From assembly GCF_000160755.1 (NCBI RefSeq), contig NZ_GG668578.1, positions 598,457 through 655,425 of the forward strand: a stretch of 56,969 bases of DNA, in the 5' to 3' direction. Source of the stretch: Proteus mirabilis ATCC 29906. Its GTDB lineage: Bacteria > Pseudomonadota > Gammaproteobacteria > Enterobacterales > Enterobacteriaceae. The position numbers were made by a program, and so were the translations under genes. This document shows, piece by piece, positions 37,267 through 47,528 of the stretch. Numbering within the stretch: position 1 is the stretch's first letter; the number at the start of each line of letters is the position of its first letter. Below the pieces are notes generated by a model, which was given only the letters and a program-made list of their open reading frames with translations, did no database searches and was not told where the DNA came from.

Positions 37267-37991
37267 TTTTGTGCTCCCATATCCAGCGAATTACCGACGT
37301 TGAGATATTGAACAGGCGTTTCTTGCGCAAAACGTCGCTGATGCTGGCTAATATTGTTACTACCACATTGCGCACTTTCACCTAGAAACGTCACTTGCTC
37401 TTCTTCCCATACGGCATCTAATGCAGCTGGCGTATCATCTACAGGCTCTTTTTCTACTTGAGCCGCCAGTTGTGAAGCGTCTAACTCACTTTGTGAGAGA
37501 CAAAGCAATACATCAAAAAGAGCGTGATAATCACTGCCTCGCTGTTTTAAACGCTCACTCAGCAATGCCAAAATAGGGGCAATATTATTAAGCCCTTCAA
37601 TACTTTCATCGGTAGGCAATAGCGTTAAATACTCAAGGTAAGTAGGTAAGTAATCAGGCAATTCACGACTACTTAAGGTGATCCCTGCTTGTTGATACTG
37701 ATTAAGCAGATCAACCATTGCCTGACCACGATCACGCGATTCACCATGTACATGTTCAAATAACAATAGCGATCTCGCTCTACCTCGATCAAAAATCTCA
37801 CTGTAATTCGCTTGTGCATCCAGCAGATCTTGTTGCGTGAGTTCACGAATAAACGCCATTAATTTTGCGACTTGCGTGACAGGAAGCTCGTCAGCTTCCT
37901 GCAATGCATCAATGATCTCATTACGATGTTCCCAGAGATCTTCGCTGGGATAATCCAATAACAGAGAAATAACTTTCAAAGAGATCATCAT
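37263..37991 (-). CDS. narJ: Nitrate reductase molybdenum cofactor assembly chaperone NarJ
   Basis: The product is 242 aa from the first of two adjacent ATGs (241 from the second, at 37988, which matches the E. coli MIELVIVS start). It contains the TorD/NarJ-type core [33 protein letters not shown]. It binds apo-NarG and helps insert molybdenum cofactor and iron-sulfur clusters; it is not part of the final enzyme. GAGGAG precedes the start inside the narH end, and the genes overlap by 4 nt. Confidence 0.96.
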   Translation of the reverse strand: MMISLKVISLLLDYPSEDLWEHRNEIIDALQEADELPVTQVAKLMAFIRELTQQDLLDAQANYSEIFDRGRARSLLLFEHVHGESRDRGQAMVDLLNQYQQAGITLSSRELPDYLPTYLEYLTLLPTDESIEGLNNIAPILALLSERLKQRGSDYHALFDVLLCLSQSELDASQLAAQVEKEPVDDTPAALDAVWEEEQVTFLGESAQCGSNNISQHQRRFAQETPVQYLNVGNSLDMGAQK

Positions 37992-39541
37992 ATTTTCTCC
38001 TCAGAACGGCGCTCATCTTGAGGGGTTTTGGAAGTGATATCGATGGCATCAATACGATGGCTATTAAACAGATTAAATTTACTCTCGCTGCCATGACAAC
38101 CATCACCAAAACTAAAACCACAGCCGTTACGCTCAGGAAAAGCTTCTCTTGCTAACTCTCGATGGCTAGAAGGAATAACAAAGCGATCTTCATAATTGGC
38201 AATCGCCAAATAGCGATACATCTCTTGTGCCTGTGCTTCGGTTAATCCCACTTGCTCTAATGCTGTCAAATCGGTTTTACCTTCTACCGTTTCTGCGCGT
38301 TTATAATGGCGCATTGCCAACATTCTTTTTAATGCTAATAACACTGGCGCTGTATCGCCTGCGGTCAGCAAGTTAGCCAAATATTGGACAGGAATACGTA
38401 AACTTTCTACATCCGGTAATACCCCCGTATGTGGCAACACTCCTGCATCAGCCGCAGATTGAATAGGTGACAGAGGTGGCACATACCACACCATAGGTAA
38501 AGTACGATATTCAGGGTGTAATGGTAATGCCAGCTTCCAATCCACCGCCATTTTATAAACCGGCGAACGTTGGGCTGCATCAATCACACTTAATGGAATA
38601 CCTTGCTCTTCTGCAGCTTTAATAACTTCAGGATCGAAGGGATCTAAAAAGATATCTAATTGACTTTGGTATAAGTCTTTTTCATTATCAGCACTGGCGG
38701 CTTGTGAAATTTTATCTGCGTCATACAGCATCACACCAAGATAACGAATACGTCCAACACAGGTTTCTGAGCATAGGGTTGGTTGACCTGATTCGATGCG
38801 CGGATAACAGAAAATACATTTTTCTGACTTACCGCTTTTCCAGTTAAAGTAGATTTTTTTGTATGGACACCCTGTTAAACACATGCGCCAACCACGACAC
38901 TTATCTTGATCGATAAGCACAATACCATCCTCAGCACGTTTATAAATCGCACCACTTGGACAGGTCGCGACACAAGCAGGATTTAAGCAGTGTTCACATA
39001 AACGAGGTAAATACATCATAAATGTATTTTCAAACTGCCCATACATCTCTTTTTGCATATTGGCGAAGTTTTTATCCGCAGCACGTTTGCTAAATTCGCC
39101 CCCTAAATCATCTTCCCAGTTTGGGCCTTTTTCGATCTTGGTCATACGCTGACCTGTTATCAACGAACGAGGACGTGCGGTGGGTAATGAGCCTTCTGGT
39201 GCATTTTTTAAATGCTCATAGTCATAATCAAATGGCTCATAATAATCATCTAATGCTGGCACATCTGGGTTGGCAAAAATCTTTGATAATAGCCCAACAC
39301 GGTTACCCATTCTTGGTACTAACTTACCTTTAATATTTTTGATCCAGCCGCCTTTCCACTTCTCTTGATCTTCCCAATTTTGCGGATACCCTGTACCCGG
39401 TTTAGTTTCAACATTATTAAACCAAGCGTATTCCACACCTTCACGACTGGTCCAAACATTTTTACAGGTTACTGAACAGGTATGGCAACCGATACATTTG
39501 TCGAGGTTCAGTACCATACCGACTTGTGAACGAATTTTCAT
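37988..39541 (-). CDS. narH: Respiratory nitrate reductase A beta subunit NarH
   Basis: The product is 517 aa. It begins MKIRSQVGMVLNLDKCIGCHTCSVTCKNVW. The four cysteine groups are CIGCHTCSVTC, CEHCLNPACVATCP, CRGWRMCLTGCP (Trp in place of one Cys, as in the [3Fe-4S] cluster of NarH) and CIFCYPRIESGQPTLCSETCVG. It carries electrons from NarI hemes to NarG. The C-terminal GFSFGDGCHGSE is lineage-typical. Overlaps narJ and abuts narG. Confidence 0.98.
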   Translation of the reverse strand: MKIRSQVGMVLNLDKCIGCHTCSVTCKNVWTSREGVEYAWFNNVETKPGTGYPQNWEDQEKWKGGWIKNIKGKLVPRMGNRVGLLSKIFANPDVPALDDYYEPFDYDYEHLKNAPEGSLPTARPRSLITGQRMTKIEKGPNWEDDLGGEFSKRAADKNFANMQKEMYGQFENTFMMYLPRLCEHCLNPACVATCPSGAIYKRAEDGIVLIDQDKCRGWRMCLTGCPYKKIYFNWKSGKSEKCIFCYPRIESGQPTLCSETCVGRIRYLGVMLYDADKISQAASADNEKDLYQSQLDIFLDPFDPEVIKAAEEQGIPLSVIDAAQRSPVYKMAVDWKLALPLHPEYRTLPMVWYVPPLSPIQSAADAGVLPHTGVLPDVESLRIPVQYLANLLTAGDTAPVLLALKRMLAMRHYKRAETVEGKTDLTALEQVGLTEAQAQEMYRYLAIANYEDRFVIPSSHRELAREAFPERNGCGFSFGDGCHGSESKFNLFNSHRIDAIDITSKTPQDERRSEEKI

Positions 39542-42500
39542 TATGCCTTCTCCTGTCCATTCAGGGTTTGTTGATAAGCATCGCCTTCACCATCAAGCCA
39601 ATCAATCTGTTTCATCTTACGTACCACAACAAATTCATCGCGGTTAGAGCCCACAGTTCCATAGTAGTTAAAGCTATAAGCCAACTGAGCGTATCCACCA
39701 ATCATATGGGTCGGTTTAGGGCAAACACGCGTCACGGAATTATGAATACCGCCACGCATTCCAGTTATTTCAGAGCCTGGTAGGTTTATTTGGCGCTCTT
39801 GTGCGTGATACATATAAATCATGCCATCAGGAATACGTTGGCTCACAATCGCTCTTGCGGTTAACGCACCATTACTGTTGTATGCTTCAACCCAATCGTT
39901 ATCACTAATACCCATCTCTTTAGCATCATCTTCACTCAGCCAAACCACAGGGCCACCACGACCGAGGGTTAACATCAGTAAGTTATCGCTATACGTTGAG
40001 TGAATACCCCATTTTTGGTGAGGCGTCAGGAAGTTCAGCGCTTTTTCTGGGAAGCCGTTCGGTTTTTTACCTTTCACGGCTTCGATTGCCTTAGTATCAA
40101 TAGGTGGACGATAAACCACTAAACTTTCGCCATAAGCACGCATCCACTCATGATCTTGATATAACTGCTGACGGCCACTTAAAGTACGCCAAGGGATCAT
40201 CTCGTGAACATTGGTATAACAAGCGTTATAAGAGACATGCTCATCTTCCAGACCAGACCATGTAGGACTTGAAATGATTTTACGAGGTTGAGCAACGATA
40301 TCGCGGAAACGAATTTTCTCATCTTCTTTTACTTTAGCTAAATGAGTGTGATCGCGTCCTGTTACTTTACTTAGTGCATCCCACGCTTTTACCGCCACTT
40401 GACCATTCGTTTCAGGTGCTAAAGAGAGGATAACTTCGGCTGCATCAATTGCGGTTTCAATCGCCGGGCGCCCTTTTGCCACACCGTCATGACGAACGCG
40501 ATTAAGTTTTTTCAGGAAATCAACTTCTGTCTGTGTATTCCAACCGATCCCTTTACCGCCATTACCTAATTTATCCATTAACGGCCCAAGTGAGGTAAAA
40601 CGAGCATAGGTATTTGGATAATCACGCTCCACAGGAATAAGATGCGGTGCAGTTTTCCCCGGGATAAGGTCACATTCACCTTTTTTCCAATCTTTGACAT
40701 CAAATGGTTGTGCCATTTCAGCCGCGGAGTCATGTTGTATTGGCTGTGTCACTAAATCGGTTTCAACCCCTAAATGACCGACACACAATTTAGAGAAGGT
40801 TTTAGCAATACCTTTATAAATTTCCCAATCGGTTTTAGACTCCCAAGCGGGATCTACCGCGGCGGTTAATGGATGAATAAATGGATGCATATCCGAGGTA
40901 TTCATATCATCTTTTTCATACCATGTGGCGGTTGGTAACACGATATCGGAGAACAGACAGGTACTTGACATACGAAAGTCTAAAGTCACCACTAAATCGA
41001 CCTTACCCTCACCGCCTTTATCTTGCCATTCCACTTCTTGTGGCTTAACTTGGCCTTGTTCACCTAAATCTTTACCTTGTAATCCATTTTCCGTCCCTAA
41101 TAGATATTTCAGTAAATATTCATGCCCTTTACCTGCAGATCCCAATAAATTAGAACGCCAGATAAATAAGTTACGAGGGAAGTTTTGCGGATTATCCGGT
41201 TGCTCTGATGCAAAACGGATCTCACCTGATTTCAGAGCATTAATGGTATAATCCGTTGCACTGACGCCAGCTTGTTGAGCTTTCTTGGTAATAGACAATG
41301 GGTTAACGTTTAATTGCGGTGCTGACGGTAACCACCCCATACGCTCCGAACGCACATTCATATCAATTAAGCTACCGCTAAAGCGTGATTTATCTGCTAA
41401 AGGTGATAGTAATTCTGTCGGTGATACCGTTTCATAGCGCCATTGACTTGAATGATTATAGAAAAATGACGTGCTATTCATATGACGAGGTGGACGCTGC
41501 CAATCCAGACCAAAAGCTAATGGCAACCAACCTGTTTGTGGACGCAGTTTTTCTTGTCCCACATAGTGAGCCCATCCACCACCACTTTGGCCAATACAAC
41601 CACAGAAGATCAGCATATTGATAATGCCACGGTAGGTCATGTCCATGTGATACCAATGGTTAATGCCCGCACCGACAATCACCATTGAACGACCATGTGT
41701 TTTTTCTGCATTATCAGCAAATTCACGTGCAATGCGGATAATATCTTGACGGCTAACCCCTGTTACTTGTTCAGCCCATGCGGGTGAATAGGCTTTGATC
41801 TCATCATAGTTTGTCGCACAGTTTTCATCATTTAAACCACGATCGACACCATAGTTAGCCAGTAATAAGTCATAAACGGTAGTGACATATTTTTCTTCGC
41901 CATTGGCAAGAGTAATGCGTTTTGCTGGCAGTCTATGAACGAGAACATCATCAAGGGCAACACCTTCAAAGTATTCACTCTTGATGCCACCAAAGTAAGG
42001 AAATGCAACGTCAACCACATCATCATGGTTTTCTAAAAGACCCAATTGTAAAGTGACTTCTTCGCCACTCTTACCGTCTTTAGGCTCTAGATTCCATTTG
42101 GCAGCGCCTTCCCAACGAAAACCCATTGAACCTTGAGGAGCGACCAATTGCTGTGTTTTCTCATCAATAGCAATGGTTTTCCATTCTGGATTTTTCTCCT
42201 GATCGAGATTGTTCACTAAATCAGCGGCACGTAGCATGCGACCCGCAACTAATTTGCCAGAATCATGCTTATCTAACATCACTAACATTGGCATGTCAGT
42301 GTAAGTGCGCACATAGTTACTAAAGTATTCAGTTTGGCGTTTAACGTGGAATTCGTTAAGAATAACGTGCCCCATCGCCATTGCCATGGCGCTATCTGTA
42401 CCTTGTTTTGGGTTTAACCACTGGTCACACAGTTTAGCAATTTCAGCATAATCAGGTGTTACTGCTACCGTTTTGGTGCCTTTATAACGAACTTCGGTAA

Positions 42501-43302
42501 AAAAGTGAGCATCTGGCGTACGGGTTTGAGGTACGTTTGAACCCCATGCAATCAGATAAGAAGAGTTATACCAGTCAGCTGACTCTGGCACATCTGTTTG
42601 CTCCCCCCAAGTCATTGGTGAGGCAGGTGGTAAATCACAATACCAATCGTAAAAACTTAAGCAAGCACCACCAATAAGAGATAAATAGCGGGCACCGGCG
42701 GCGTAAGACACCATTGACATTGCCGGAATAGGTGAGAAACCAATAATACGATCTGGGCCAAAAGTTTTAGCGGTATAGACGTTAGAAGCAGCAATAATTT
42801 CATTCACTTCAGACCATGAAGAGCGAACGAAACCACCACGACCACGAGCTTGTTTATAACTTTTCGTTTTTTCGGGAGCATTAACAATCGATGCCCATGC
42901 ATCAACTGGATCAGCGTGTTGCGCTTTGGCTTCACGCCATAATTTGATCAGACGTTTACGCACCATTGGGTATTTAACGCGGTTAGCGCTATATAAATAC
43001 CATGAATAGCTCGCACCACGCGGACAACCACGGGGTTCATGATCAGGCAGATCAGGACGAGTTCGTGGATAGTCTGTTTGCTGGGTTTCCCATGTTACTA
43101 AGCCGTTTTTAACATAAATTTTCCAGCTACATGATCCGGTGCAGTTAACACCATGTGTAGAACGCACGATTTTGTCATGCTGCCAACGGCTACGATAACT
43201 ATTTTCCCAGTCGCGATTAACATTTAACTCTTGCCCGTGATCTTGTGAAAACGTATCACCAAGCTGTTTAAAATAGCGGAATCTATCGAGAAATTTACTC
43301 AT
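39541..43302 (-). CDS. narG: Respiratory nitrate reductase A alpha subunit NarG
   Basis: The product is 1253 aa from ATG 43302 (MSKFLDRFRYFKQ), which matches E. coli and lies 6 nt after GGGAGAG; an upstream ATG at 43317 is less likely. The FS0 cluster motif THGVNCTGSCSWKIYVKNG (His plus three Cys) is at about residues 49-67. The Mo-bisMGD contacts include YWC-type YDWYCDLPPASP, with the Asp ligand region downstream. It reduces nitrate to nitrite on the cytoplasmic face. The sequence is very close to E. coli NarG throughout. Confidence 0.98.
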   Translation of the reverse strand: MSKFLDRFRYFKQLGDTFSQDHGQELNVNRDWENSYRSRWQHDKIVRSTHGVNCTGSCSWKIYVKNGLVTWETQQTDYPRTRPDLPDHEPRGCPRGASYSWYLYSANRVKYPMVRKRLIKLWREAKAQHADPVDAWASIVNAPEKTKSYKQARGRGGFVRSSWSEVNEIIAASNVYTAKTFGPDRIIGFSPIPAMSMVSYAAGARYLSLIGGACLSFYDWYCDLPPASPMTWGEQTDVPESADWYNSSYLIAWGSNVPQTRTPDAHFFTEVRYKGTKTVAVTPDYAEIAKLCDQWLNPKQGTDSAMAMAMGHVILNEFHVKRQTEYFSNYVRTYTDMPMLVMLDKHDSGKLVAGRMLRAADLVNNLDQEKNPEWKTIAIDEKTQQLVAPQGSMGFRWEGAAKWNLEPKDGKSGEEVTLQLGLLENHDDVVDVAFPYFGGIKSEYFEGVALDDVLVHRLPAKRITLANGEEKYVTTVYDLLLANYGVDRGLNDENCATNYDEIKAYSPAWAEQVTGVSRQDIIRIAREFADNAEKTHGRSMVIVGAGINHWYHMDMTYRGIINMLIFCGCIGQSGGGWAHYVGQEKLRPQTGWLPLAFGLDWQRPPRHMNSTSFFYNHSSQWRYETVSPTELLSPLADKSRFSGSLIDMNVRSERMGWLPSAPQLNVNPLSITKKAQQAGVSATDYTINALKSGEIRFASEQPDNPQNFPRNLFIWRSNLLGSAGKGHEYLLKYLLGTENGLQGKDLGEQGQVKPQEVEWQDKGGEGKVDLVVTLDFRMSSTCLFSDIVLPTATWYEKDDMNTSDMHPFIHPLTAAVDPAWESKTDWEIYKGIAKTFSKLCVGHLGVETDLVTQPIQHDSAAEMAQPFDVKDWKKGECDLIPGKTAPHLIPVERDYPNTYARFTSLGPLMDKLGNGGKGIGWNTQTEVDFLKKLNRVRHDGVAKGRPAIETAIDAAEVILSLAPETNGQVAVKAWDALSKVTGRDHTHLAKVKEDEKIRFRDIVAQPRKIISSPTWSGLEDEHVSYNACYTNVHEMIPWRTLSGRQQLYQDHEWMRAYGESLVVYRPPIDTKAIEAVKGKKPNGFPEKALNFLTPHQKWGIHSTYSDNLLMLTLGRGGPVVWLSEDDAKEMGISDNDWVEAYNSNGALTARAIVSQRIPDGMIYMYHAQERQINLPGSEITGMRGGIHNSVTRVCPKPTHMIGGYAQLAYSFNYYGTVGSNRDEFVVVRKMKQIDWLDGEGDAYQQTLNGQEKA

Positions 43303-43318
43303 CAGATACTCTCCCAAT

Positions 43319-43332
43319 GCGCGTTAGCGCGC
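43319..43332 (-). other. GC-rich hairpin in the narK-narG gap
   Basis: GCGCG / CGCGC with a 4-nt loop lies directly upstream of the narG ribosome-binding site in a 55-bp gap with no visible FNR box. It may shape processing or stability of the narK-narG message; there is no T-tract for termination. Confidence 0.5.
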
Positions 43333-43357
43333 TCACATTGCGTATAATTCGTCATTA

Positions 43358-44749
43358 TTATTTATTGTGTTTACGTCCATAGACCAACCAAGTGATCAGA
43401 ACGCAGGCGATATAGAACAGAACGAAGATTTTCATTGCCCCAGCAGGTGAACCCGTCATCGCAAGGGATGTACCAAAGGCTTTAGGAATAAAGAAGCCAC
43501 CAATCGCACCGATTGCAGAGATAAAACCCAATGCAGCTGCACTTTCTGTTACGGCTTCTTTTTGCGCAGCTTCATCTGAAGCCCCTTGTGCCTTCATGCG
43601 ATCAATAGTGATTTTTCTAAATACCACGGCAATCATTTGGAATGTTGAACCACTGCCTAGCCCTGCAGTTAAAAACAGCACCATAAACACGCCATAGAAA
43701 GCAATAAACGATCCACCAGCACCATTTTCCGGTAGGGTTAAGAACAGGAGCACTGAGAAAATAGCCATAATGATAAAGTTGATAAGCGTCACTTTAATGC
43801 CACCAAATTTATCAGATAGCGCACCTCCCACAGGGCGAGCTAATGCTCCAAGTAAAGGACCAAAGAAGGCATAATGTAAAATGACAATATCGGGGAACTG
43901 GGTTTTCGATAACATTGCAAACCCGGCAGAAAAGCCGATAAAAGAACCAAAAGAGCACAGATAGAGGATACTGAGTAACCAAAGATGACCACGTTTTAAA
44001 ACAGGTAGCTGTTGACTTAAAGAAGCTTTATTAGCAGCCAGATCATTCATGCCAAACCAAGCCGCAAAGGTAAAGATAAGCAAGAAAGGTACCCAAATCC
44101 ACGCCGCATTCTCTAGCCATAAACGTGAGCCATCAGGTTGAACGACACCGGGGCCACTAAACATAGCAAAAACGCCCACACTGACAACCAAAGGCGCGAT
44201 TAATTGCATCACGCTGACACCTAAGTTACCCAATCCGCCATTTAATCCTAATGCACCGCCTTGGTGTGCTTTAGGAAAAAAGAAGCTGATATTTGCCATA
44301 CTCGATGCGAAGTTTGCGCCAGCAAAACCACACAGCAGAGAGATAACGATAAAAGTGGAATAAGATGTCGTTAGATCTTGCACGGCAAACCCTAGCCAGA
44401 GACAAGGAATAATCAGAAATACCGTACTAATAGCCGTCCAACGACGACCACCAAAAATAGGAATAACAAAAGAGTAAGGGACACGTAGTAGCGCACCTGA
44501 AACAGAAGGTAGAGCAGTCAGCATAAAGAGCTGATCAGTGGTAAAATTAAAGCCAACCTTATTTAAATTGACAGCGACTGCACTAAATAGCATCCAGACG
44601 CAGAAGGATAGCAGTAGACAAGGAACAGAAATCCATAAATTACGCGATGCGATTTTTTGACCAGTTTTTTCCCAAAAAGCTTTATCTTCAGGATGCCAAT
44701 TTTCGATCACCCCTTTTTTCATTTTTTCTGGGTGTTGAGAAAGTGCCAT
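43358..44749 (-). CDS. narK: Nitrate/nitrite transporter NarK
   Basis: The product is 463 aa with 12 predicted helices, an MFS nitrate/nitrite porter. Family signatures: Arg in LPSVSGALLRVPYSFVIPIFGGRR, the first nitrate signature LLCGFAGANFASSMANISFFFPKAHQGGALGLNGGLGNLGVS and the second FFGPLLGALARPVGGALSDKFGG with its Arg. It exchanges nitrate for nitrite. The gene lies 55 bp before narG in the same direction, so the operon reads narK-narG-narH-narJ-narI with control sites upstream of narK. Confidence 0.96.
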   Translation of the reverse strand: MALSQHPEKMKKGVIENWHPEDKAFWEKTGQKIASRNLWISVPCLLLSFCVWMLFSAVAVNLNKVGFNFTTDQLFMLTALPSVSGALLRVPYSFVIPIFGGRRWTAISTVFLIIPCLWLGFAVQDLTTSYSTFIVISLLCGFAGANFASSMANISFFFPKAHQGGALGLNGGLGNLGVSVMQLIAPLVVSVGVFAMFSGPGVVQPDGSRLWLENAAWIWVPFLLIFTFAAWFGMNDLAANKASLSQQLPVLKRGHLWLLSILYLCSFGSFIGFSAGFAMLSKTQFPDIVILHYAFFGPLLGALARPVGGALSDKFGGIKVTLINFIIMAIFSVLLFLTLPENGAGGSFIAFYGVFMVLFLTAGLGSGSTFQMIAVVFRKITIDRMKAQGASDEAAQKEAVTESAAALGFISAIGAIGGFFIPKAFGTSLAMTGSPAGAMKIFVLFYIACVLITWLVYGRKHNK

Positions 44750-44780
44750 AACAACCTCGGTTAACGGTTAAATTGGCTTC

Positions 44781-44822
44781 TTTTTACGGTGAGATGGGTT
44801 TACGAGTCATGATCTGCATCAA
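44781..44822 (-). promoter_or_regulatory. FNR-dependent promoter of narKGHJI
   Basis: ATGAT-CTGC-ATCAA (44809-44822) matches 9 of 10 FNR consensus bases. On the minus strand TAAAAA (44786-44781) then sits where a -10 should be, for a start near 44774 with FNR centred at about -41.5. This is the class II layout of E. coli nar promoters. Confidence 0.72.
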
Positions 44823-44862
44823 GCAAGATTTTGTTTGATTTTTCATCTAAATCTATGTTTTA

Positions 44863-44878
44863 TACCTAAGTATTAATA
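44863..44878. promoter_or_regulatory. Weak candidate NarL site (promoter-proximal)
   Basis: TACCTAA-N2-ATTAATA resembles a 7-2-7 NarL/NarP site (6 of 7 and 5 of 7 matches) and would be centred near -96 for the narK start. Confidence 0.35.
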
Positions 44879-44903
44879 GGGTTACGTGACTATTTTAAAT
44901 GTA

Positions 44904-44916
44904 AATCAATAAATTA
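44904..44916. promoter_or_regulatory. IHF consensus site in the narK-narX region
   Basis: AATCAATAAATTA fits WATCAA-N4-TTR exactly. It lies between the FNR box and the distal NarL site, at about -136 from the proposed narK start, as expected for DNA bending in E. coli narG-type control. Confidence 0.55.
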
Positions 44917-44970
44917 GGTAAAATCACTTACTCTTTATTAAACACATTACAATACTTAGATATTTAGAGG

Positions 44971-44986
44971 TACTCCCTTTGGAGTA
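44971..44986. promoter_or_regulatory. NarL 7-2-7 binding site
   Basis: TACTCCC-TT-TGGAGTA is an almost perfect inverted pair of NarL heptamers with 2-bp spacing, centred near -204 from the proposed narK start and 65 bp before narX. It could act on both promoters. Confidence 0.7.
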
Positions 44987-45043
44987 TATGTTATTTAGCG
45001 GTTTTTTAAGGCAAGATAGACCAGATCAAACTGGGAATACATC

Positions 45044-46873
45044 ATGAAAATGCACAACATTCAATGGCATTATCGCTTTTCAATTATTAATCAAATCGCT
45101 ATTTTAATGTTGCTTTTCACACTATTTGGTGTGGTAGGTATGGCTATTTCTAACCACATTATTTTAAGCGTACAAGGCAATGCCCACGCCATTAATAAAT
45201 CCGGCTCACTGCGCATGCAAAGCTATCGTTTACTCTCAGCCTTACCCCTTGATGATAAGCACCGTGATTATCTACAAGAATTAGAAAATGATTTAGATAG
45301 TAAAGAGTTACGTCAAGTATTAAGCACCTCATCACTGCAATCACAATATGTACAACTGACTCATTACTGGAAAGAGACATTAAAACCGACTTTGTCAGCA
45401 GCCAAACAGCCTAATGATGCGAAACAAGAAGTTATCTTTTTTGTTTCTCAACTCGATACATTAGTATCAAGTATTGACCAACTTACTGAACAAAAAATCC
45501 GCCTAGTCGCTTATACTCAACTTATCTTTACCGCTCTTACCTTATTACTGCTGTTTGGTTCTGTTTGGCATTTTCGTCGTCGCTTATTACTGCCTTGGCA
45601 ACAATTGATGTCCATGGCTAATTCTATTGGACATGGTGATTTTTCAACTCGTTTTCGGCCTCGTCCTCACCATGATGAAATTGCCACACTAGGAATTGCA
45701 CTTAACACCATGTCAGAAGAGCTATCGACGCTCTACAGTGAATTAGAACAACGAGTCATTGAAAAGACCCATGATTTACAACAGAAAAATAAGGTTCTCT
45801 CTTATCTTTATCACTCAAGTCAACAACTGCATTCCCAAGCGCCACTTTGCGCTCGCTTAAGGCAGATCCTTGCAGAGCTACAGCATATTATTCCTGATAG
45901 CTATTTGCAGATCCGTCTATATGAAGATAATCAACATACATTATTTAATGAGATAAGCTTAGCCCCTTCCTCACGCCCTGAATATTGTCCAACGCCAGAC
46001 TGTGAGCGCTGCAATGAAGATGCCAGCATCACTACACCGTTAAATAATCGCTTATTACATTGGGAATTGACCGATCAGATCCATCGCTACGGTTTATTCG
46101 TAATGCAGTTACCGGAAAATAGTGTACTTACTGACGAACAGAATAATTTAATGCTCTTATTGACTAAGCAAATTTCCGCAATGCTTGCCATGGAGCAACA
46201 AAATGAACAGCAACAACAGCTATTATTAATGGATGAGCGTTCAGCGATTGCACGTGAATTACATGATTCGATTGCTCAATCGCTATCATGTTTAAAAATG
46301 CAGGTCAGTTATCTACAAATGCAATCTGAAACCTTGCCAGATAACTGTCAAAAACTACTAAAAGAGATGCGAGAAGAGCTAAATGTGGCTTATCGTCAGT
46401 TAAGAGAATTACTGACCACATTTCGCTTGAAATTGACAGAGCCTGGCTTATTAGCCGCATTAGAAAATACACTAAATGAATTTAATCAACGTTTAGGGTT
46501 TGCTATCCATTTTGATTATCAGTTACCTGCAAAATGTGTTAATTCACATCAAAGTATTCATGTGGTGCAAATTGTCCGTGAAGCATTAAATAATATTCTG
46601 CAACATGCGAATGCAAACTGGGCTGAAGTCGCATTAACACTTAATAATGGCATCGTTGAACTGCAAATTAATGATAATGGTGAAGGTATTACGCCTAATC
46701 CCGAAAAGATAAATCACTACGGACTGATTATTATGCGTGAACGCGCGAATAGTCTGAATGGCTCTTATAGTATAAGGGTTCGCAAAGAAGGTGGAACGCA
46801 AGTATTTGTCACATTTCCGTTAATCACTACCCATAAAGATCCTATCGAAAAGGGAGCAAATCATAATGAATAA
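45044..46873 (+). CDS. narX: Nitrate/nitrite sensor histidine kinase NarX
   Basis: The product is 609 aa. Transmembrane segments at about 16-38 and 156-174 enclose the periplasmic sensor; the P-box [15 protein letters not shown] (about residues 50-64) binds nitrate. Then follow a HAMP domain, a cysteine-containing central module (CPTPDCERC, Cys315/320/323), the H-box [18 protein letters not shown] with His407, and a HATPase domain ([21 protein letters not shown]). It phosphorylates NarL in response to nitrate. E. coli NarX is 598 aa. NarQ is the alternative, but location and P-box support NarX. It overlaps narL by 8 nt. Confidence 0.94.
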   Translation: MKMHNIQWHYRFSIINQIAILMLLFTLFGVVGMAISNHIILSVQGNAHAINKSGSLRMQSYRLLSALPLDDKHRDYLQELENDLDSKELRQVLSTSSLQSQYVQLTHYWKETLKPTLSAAKQPNDAKQEVIFFVSQLDTLVSSIDQLTEQKIRLVAYTQLIFTALTLLLLFGSVWHFRRRLLLPWQQLMSMANSIGHGDFSTRFRPRPHHDEIATLGIALNTMSEELSTLYSELEQRVIEKTHDLQQKNKVLSYLYHSSQQLHSQAPLCARLRQILAELQHIIPDSYLQIRLYEDNQHTLFNEISLAPSSRPEYCPTPDCERCNEDASITTPLNNRLLHWELTDQIHRYGLFVMQLPENSVLTDEQNNLMLLLTKQISAMLAMEQQNEQQQQLLLMDERSAIARELHDSIAQSLSCLKMQVSYLQMQSETLPDNCQKLLKEMREELNVAYRQLRELLTTFRLKLTEPGLLAALENTLNEFNQRLGFAIHFDYQLPAKCVNSHQSIHVVQIVREALNNILQHANANWAEVALTLNNGIVELQINDNGEGITPNPEKINHYGLIIMRERANSLNGSYSIRVRKEGGTQVFVTFPLITTHKDPIEKGANHNE

Positions 46874-47528
46874 TATGGGAGCAGTCGCAGACAAAGCGAC
46901 TATTTTATTAATTGATGATCACCCGATGTTACGCAATGGTGTGAAACAACTTTTAAGTCTTGATACAACATTAACCGTCGTTGGTGAAGCTGGCGATGGT
47001 ATTCAAGGGGTAAAATTAGCTGAAGAGTTAGATCCTGATTTAATCCTACTCGATCTCAATATGCCGGGTATGAATGGTTTTGAAACACTCGATCAATTGC
47101 GATTACGATCGCTCTCTGGGCGGATCGTTGTGTTTAGTGTATCAAACTACAGTGATGATCTGATCACCGCCTTAAAACGAGGAGCGGATGGCTATCTCTT
47201 AAAAGACATGGAGCCAGAAGAGCTATTAGCCGCTTTAAAACAAGCAGCCGCAGGGAAAATGGTGGTTAGCCCAACATTAACCCCCATTTTAGCGCAGTCA
47301 CTGCGAGAAGATCGTTCTGAAGGTGAGCGGGATATAGACCAACTCACCCCACGAGAGCGTGATATTTTAAAGCTGATAGCACAAGGGCTATCCAATAAGA
47401 TGATCGCACGTAAACTCGATATTACTGAAAGTACGGTTAAAGTACATGTCAAACATCTACTCAAAAAGATGAAATTAAAATCTCGTGTTGAAGTCGCGGT
47501 TTGGGTTCATCAACAACGTGTGGATTAA
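46866..47528 (+). CDS. narL: Nitrate/nitrite response regulator NarL
   Basis: The product is 220 aa. Receiver domain with [13 protein letters not shown] and the phosphorylated Asp63 in [13 protein letters not shown], then a LuxR-type HTH ([50 protein letters not shown]). It binds TACYYMT heptamers such as those between narK and narX, activating nar genes and repressing alternatives like frd. The stop codon overlaps that of the convergent LysR gene by 3 nt, with no terminator between them. Confidence 0.96.
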   Translation: MNNMGAVADKATILLIDDHPMLRNGVKQLLSLDTTLTVVGEAGDGIQGVKLAEELDPDLILLDLNMPGMNGFETLDQLRLRSLSGRIVVFSVSNYSDDLITALKRGADGYLLKDMEPEELLAALKQAAAGKMVVSPTLTPILAQSLREDRSEGERDIDQLTPRERDILKLIAQGLSNKMIARKLDITESTVKVHVKHLLKKMKLKSRVEVAVWVHQQRVD

